8,150 nt of DNA from Rhodospirillaceae bacterium (GTDB taxonomy: Bacteria; Pseudomonadota; Alphaproteobacteria; Rhodospirillales; Magnetospirillaceae). Of the stretch, positions 5,575 to 8,150 are shown piece after piece. Made by a program: the position numbers and the translations under genes. The notes beneath the pieces were generated by a model. It ran no database searches, was not told where the DNA came from, and saw only the letters and a program-made list of their open reading frames with translations. How positions within the stretch are numbered: the first letter of the stretch is position 1; every line of letters begins with the position of its first letter. The DNA lies in assembly GCA_030151865.1 (NCBI GenBank), contig JASLCK010000061.1, positions 1 to 8,150 on the forward strand, written 5' to 3'.

Positions 5575-5598
5575 GAGGGCAGGGGGAGAGGGCAGGGG
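5573..5598 (+). repeat. Perfect tandem duplication of a 13-bp G-rich unit
   Basis: GAGAGGGCAGGGG occurs twice with no gap and no mismatch (5573-5585 and 5586-5598). The first copy begins inside the nikR stop codon. Within the pair are four runs of three or more G (5577-5579, 5582-5586, 5590-5592, 5595-5598) separated by 2-3 bases, which fits a G-quadruplex pattern on the plus strand, the sense strand of nikR. Confidence 0.85.
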
Positions 5599-5648
5599 AG
5601 TTTGGCTCGCGCTTATGGCTGAGGCAGCAGGGAGTTTAGCTCGCACTT
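5596..5648 (+). repeat. Imperfect direct repeat, two 19-bp copies 34 bp apart
   Basis: GGGAGTTTGGCTCGCGCTT (5596-5614) recurs as GGGAGTTTAGCTCGCACTT (5630-5648). Only two bases differ, both G to A. A GGCAG lies before each copy and GGC soon after. The copies fill most of the space between the G-rich duplication and the rpoH terminator. I see no ORF in them and no known repeat family that I recognise. Confidence 0.7.
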
Positions 5649-5666
5649 GGGGCCGGGAGCGCGGGC

Positions 5667-5704
5667 AAAGAAAAAGCCGCTCCCCGGGGGAAAGGGAGCG
5701 GCTT
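5667..5704 (-). terminator. Intrinsic terminator of rpoH
   Basis: On the minus strand AAGCCGCTCCC (5704-5694) pairs perfectly with GGGAGCGGCTT (5684-5674). This is an 11-bp stem around a 9-base loop, followed at once by TTTCTTT. It lies 42 bp past the rpoH stop. On the plus strand no T-run follows the stem, so it should not stop nikR transcripts efficiently. Confidence 0.9.
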
Positions 5705-5746
5705 GGCGGCGTTCATGGACCCGGCGACGGGTTTGGTCTGGCCCCG

Positions 5747-6625
5747 TCAGGCGGGGGTTTCCTGCAACGCCTGCTTCATGGATTTTTGCAGCTTTTCAAA
5801 GGCACGAACTTCGATCTGACGCACCCGCTCGCGTGAGATGCCGTATTGCTGGCTCAAATCTTCCAGCGTCATCGGTTCTTCGCGCAGGCGACGTTGGGTC
5901 AGGATGTCGCGTTCGCGGGCATTGAGGCCGGTCAGGGCGTTGGCCAGCATGTTGCGGCGGTTGCCCGCTTCCTGACGTTCGGCCAGTTCGGTTTCCTGGT
6001 CATCGCGTTCATCGACCAGCCAATCCTGCCACTCGCCTTCGCCATCAATGCGCAGGGGCGCGTTCAGCGAATGGTCGGGGCTGCTCAGACGGCGGTTCAT
6101 GTTGATCACGTCAACTTCCGGCACGTCCAGTTCCTGGGCGATCTTGGCGACGTTCTCGGGGCTGAGATCGCCTTCCTCGATGGCCTGCATCTGGCCCTTC
6201 AGGCGGCGCAGGTTGAAGAACAGCTTCTTCTGCGCGGCGGTGGTGCCCATCTTGACCAGCGACCAGCTGTGCAGGATGTATTCCTGGATCGAAGCGCGGA
6301 TCCACCACATGGCATAGGTGGCCAGACGGAACCCGCGATCGGGATCGAAGCGGCGCACGGCCTGCATCATGCCGACATTGCCTTCGCTGATCATCTCGCC
6401 CAGCGGCAGGCCATAGCCGCGATAGCCCATGGCGATCTTGGCAACCAGTCGCAGATGGCTGGTGACCAGACGGTGTGCGGCGTTCTGGTCCTCGCTCTCG
6501 CGATAGCGTTTGGCCAGCATGTATTCTTCCTGCGGGCCCAGCATGGGGTATTTGCGGATCTCTTGCAGATAGCGCGAGAGGCTTCCTTCCGGGGCAATGC
6601 TCAGCCGAGCCGTCATGACCGCCAT
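5747..6625 (-). CDS. rpoH: Heat-shock sigma factor RpoH (sigma-32)
   Basis: This RNA polymerase sigma factor directs transcription of chaperone and protease genes on heat or protein stress. The 292-residue protein shows region 1.2/2 (SLSRYLQEIRKYPML, about 15-29; HRLVTSHLRLVAKIA, 51-65), the region 2.2-2.3 core (GEMISEGNVGMMQAVRRFDP), region 2.4 YAMWWIRASIQEYI (104-117) and the RpoH box QKKLFFNLRR (132-141), which marks sigma-32 and is the site of chaperone/FtsH control. Region 4.2 carries TLEDLSQQYGISRERVRQIEVRAFEKL (253-279). I chose ATG at 6623-6625 because AAGGGAGA (6640-6633) is well placed before it. An ATG at 6658 would add 11 residues with no visible ribosome site. The length is normal. 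Sitting after rluD on the same strand is a familiar alphaproteobacterial order. Some alphaproteobacteria carry more than one rpoH, so the paralog number cannot be told here. Confidence 0.96.
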   Translation of the reverse strand: MAVMTARLSIAPEGSLSRYLQEIRKYPMLGPQEEYMLAKRYRESEDQNAAHRLVTSHLRLVAKIAMGYRGYGLPLGEMISEGNVGMMQAVRRFDPDRGFRLATYAMWWIRASIQEYILHSWSLVKMGTTAAQKKLFFNLRRLKGQMQAIEEGDLSPENVAKIAQELDVPEVDVINMNRRLSSPDHSLNAPLRIDGEGEWQDWLVDERDDQETELAERQEAGNRRNMLANALTGLNARERDILTQRRLREEPMTLEDLSQQYGISRERVRQIEVRAFEKLQKSMKQALQETPA

Positions 6626-6772
6626 TTGTCTGTCTCCCTTCCTCTGACCGCCGGACAAGGCGGTGCGGGGCCAAGGCCCCCGGACATTTGCGGACGGCCC
6701 AAACGGCCAACCGCTCCACTCGTAACCTGGAAAACAGAGTACCTCAGTTATGTAGTCGGGTATAGAGCTTTT
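6626..6772 (-). other. rluD-rpoH intergenic region with hairpins, presumed rpoH leader and promoter
   Basis: The rpoH-proximal half is GC-rich and foldable. ACCGCC (6647-6652) pairs with GGCGGT (6659-6664), and GGGGCC (6667-6672) with GGCCCC (6675-6680) in a near-perfect 14-bp palindrome. Both lie just upstream of the rpoH ribosome site. The rluD-proximal half (about 6725-6772) is AT-rich. A loose -35/-10 pair TTTAAA, 17 bases, TACATA reads leftward from the rluD stop, but it is weak. I see no convincing sigma-32 consensus and no terminator for rluD, so read-through from rluD into rpoH is possible. Confidence 0.4.
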
Positions 6773-7753
6773 TTAAATACCCTCTAAGGACGATATTAAG
6801 TCTTTCATATCACTTGGTAAATCAGACTCAAAAAACAGTCTTTCGCCGGTTGCCGGATGGATAAAACCCAGCCGGAAGGCATGCAATGCCTGGCGATCAA
6901 AGCCCATCAGGGCCTGGCGCTGCTCCTCGCTTAAGCCGCGCATCTTGGCGGTACGCCCCTGTCCATAGACTGGATCGCCGACCAGCGGATGACTGATCGA
7001 GGTCATATGGACGCGGATTTGGTGGGTGCGCCCGGTTTCCAGGCGGCATTCCACCAGGGCGGCGACATCGCCGAACGTCTGCAGGACCCGATAGCGGGTC
7101 AAAGCGTGTTTGCCCCCTTTTCTGACCAGGGCCATCTTTTTGCGGTCGGTGGGACTGCGGCCGATAGGGCCTTCGATCACACCCACCGGCGGCACCGGCA
7201 CCCCCCAACAGACGGCGCGATAGGCCCGCGCGATGCTGTGTTGGGCGAATTGTTCGGCCAAACCCTGATGGGCCAGATCGGTTTTGGCGGCGACAATCAG
7301 CCCGCTGGTGTCCTTATCTAAACGGTGCACGATTCCGGGGCGTTTGACTCCGCCTATTCCGCTCAGGGTGGCTGCGCAATGGTGTAAGAGGGCATTGACC
7401 AAAGTTGCAGAGCTATTGCCCGGGGCAGGGTGAACCACCATCCCATTAGGTTTGTTCACCACGATAAGATGGTCATCCTCATAGACGATGGTCAGGGGGA
7501 TGTCTTCCGGCTGCGGGTCGGCGGGCTCGGGGGCGGGGATTTCCACGCCATAGCTTTCCCCCGCCTTGACCTTGCGGCTAGCCCCGACATCCAGGCCGTC
7601 GTTCAGATCCTCGACCATGCCGTCTTCGATCAGCGCTTTTAAGCGCGAGCGCGACAGGTCGGGCAGGGCTTCGGCCAGAAACTTGTCCAGCCGCATCCCG
7701 GCTTGTGACGGCTGCACCGAAAGCGTATGAAAGATGTCTTCGGCGTCGGTCAT
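6773..7753 (-). CDS. rluD: RluD-type large-subunit rRNA pseudouridine synthase
   Basis: This enzyme converts specific uridines to pseudouridine in 23S rRNA. RluD of E. coli acts at 1911, 1915 and 1917 in helix 69. The 326-residue protein has an N-terminal S4 RNA-binding domain (MRLDKFLAEALPDLSRSRLKALIEDG, about 20-45) and a RluA-family catalytic core (about 87-310). Core motifs are VNKPNGMVVHPAPGN, HRLDKDTSGL with catalytic aspartate D146, KMALVRKGGKHALTRYRVL, ETGRTHQIRVHM and HPLVGDPVYG. ATG at 7751-7753 with GGGAA upstream is preferred. An in-frame TTG at 7768 would add five residues. Members with an S4 domain include RluC and RluD. The HRLDKDTSGL context and gene order favour RluD, but the rRNA target is not proven. 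The last 25 codons are markedly AT-richer than the rest. Confidence 0.9.
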   Translation of the reverse strand: MTDAEDIFHTLSVQPSQAGMRLDKFLAEALPDLSRSRLKALIEDGMVEDLNDGLDVGASRKVKAGESYGVEIPAPEPADPQPEDIPLTIVYEDDHLIVVNKPNGMVVHPAPGNSSATLVNALLHHCAATLSGIGGVKRPGIVHRLDKDTSGLIVAAKTDLAHQGLAEQFAQHSIARAYRAVCWGVPVPPVGVIEGPIGRSPTDRKKMALVRKGGKHALTRYRVLQTFGDVAALVECRLETGRTHQIRVHMTSISHPLVGDPVYGQGRTAKMRGLSEEQRQALMGFDRQALHAFRLGFIHPATGERLFFESDLPSDMKDLISSLEGI

Positions 7754-7801
7754 GGCGTCGGTTCCCAATTTCTCATCAAACGGCAGAAGCTGACGGAAAG
7801 C

Positions 7802-8150
7802 ATGAAGGCGCTCAAGGGATTAGTGATCGGCATGGGGCTTCTGATCGTTATTGGTCTGGGGCTGTTGGGTTATGGCGTGATGCGCAATATGGGTAAGGCG
7901 CCCGCGTCTGCCGCCGCCAAACCCGCGGCGGAGCAGGCGGTTTCCGCCCTGCCGACCGCTGGAGCCAGGACCTATTTCTCGGCCGAGGTGTCGCTGGCGC
8001 CGGGCGAGAGCTTAGAACAAATGGTTGCCGTGGGCGACCGTTTGGCGCTGCGGATCGTCAAATCCACCGATCAGGGCGGTGAACAGCGGATCGTGTTGAT
8101 CGATCCGGCCTCGGGCCAGATCGGCGGCAGCATCGCCCTGGTGCTGCAAG
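7802..8150 (+). CDS. Small membrane-anchored protein, 3' end beyond the window (DUF6476-like)
   Basis: The frame is open from ATG at 7802 to the right edge: 116 codons and counting. The start of the protein, MKALKGLVIGMGLLIVIGLG, is a single N-terminal transmembrane helix (about 5-27), probably an anchor with the rest in the periplasm. An alanine/proline-rich linker (about 32-55) follows, then a short beta-rich domain with LALRIVKSTDQGGEQRIVLIDPASGQIGGSIALVL. This layout, and divergence from rluD, matches small alphaproteobacterial proteins grouped as DUF6476, whose function is unknown. That family name is from memory and moderate. GGAAAG shortly before the ATG could serve as a ribosome site. 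The protein is probably nearly complete at the edge. The space to rluD is only 48 bp, so the two promoters must overlap or lie inside the genes. Confidence 0.75.
   Translation, partial: MKALKGLVIGMGLLIVIGLGLLGYGVMRNMGKAPASAAAKPAAEQAVSALPTAGARTYFSAEVSLAPGESLEQMVAVGDRLALRIVKSTDQGGEQRIVLIDPASGQIGGSIALVLQ

Noticed and set aside
5846..6787. Plus-strand open frame (313 codons) opposite rpoH
   Set aside because: It is fully antisense to rpoH, whose sigma-factor motifs are unmistakable. The translation shows the shadow-frame composition.
1..8150. CRISPR array, tRNA, rRNA, toxin-antitoxin or phage defence genes
   Set aside because: No regularly spaced palindromic repeats, no cloverleaf sequence and no ORF with such motifs were seen on either strand.

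Overview
The window looks like part of a high-GC alphaproteobacterial chromosome, probably of the Rhodospirillales/Magnetospirillum type. This rests on three things: the conserved-looking order of a short one-TM protein gene, an RluD-type pseudouridine synthase and rpoH; an RpoH with the alphaproteobacterial form of the RpoH box; and an IS427-group insertion sequence. The organism assignment is inference, because no rRNA or other marker is present.

Layout. Positions 1-65 hold a scrap of older sequence. Positions 66-912 are an apparently intact IS5-family (IS427-group) element. It has imperfect terminal inverted repeats, a TA/CTAG target duplication and a two-frame transposase joined by a textbook A AAA AAG slippery site. 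Its right end cuts the 3' part of a minus-strand gene for a secreted protein (from 1392 leftward). Positions 1518-4960 (minus strand) are a tightly packed five-gene nickel uptake operon of the ECF type, in transcription order nikK-nikM-nikL-nikQ-nikO. Divergently transcribed at 5086-5574 is nikR, the nickel-responsive repressor. Between nikK and nikR lies a clear NikR-type palindrome overlapping a plausible promoter. Convergent with nikR comes rpoH (5747-6625, minus), ending in a strong intrinsic terminator. Upstream of rpoH is rluD (6773-7753, minus). Diverging from rluD is a small membrane-anchored protein gene that runs off the right edge.

How the genes work together. NikM is the nickel-binding membrane substrate component, NikQ the coupling membrane protein and NikO the ATPase. 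NikL (membrane-tethered) and NikK (secreted) are the accessory extracytoplasmic components that replace NikN in this transporter subtype. NikR with bound nickel would shut the operon off through the 4985-5013 operator. The truncated secreted protein gene downstream of nikO may be an operon tail whose distal end was lost to the IS.

The less ordinary points are: a histidine-rich C-terminal tail on NikR; a one-base-short NikR operator; predicted mature N-terminal histidines on both NikK and NikL, plus Ala-His on NikM; a perfect 13-bp G-rich tandem duplication with quadruplex potential right after nikR; and the IS insertion at the operon end. I do not see a wholly new system. The nickel module is a recognised type with unusual details.
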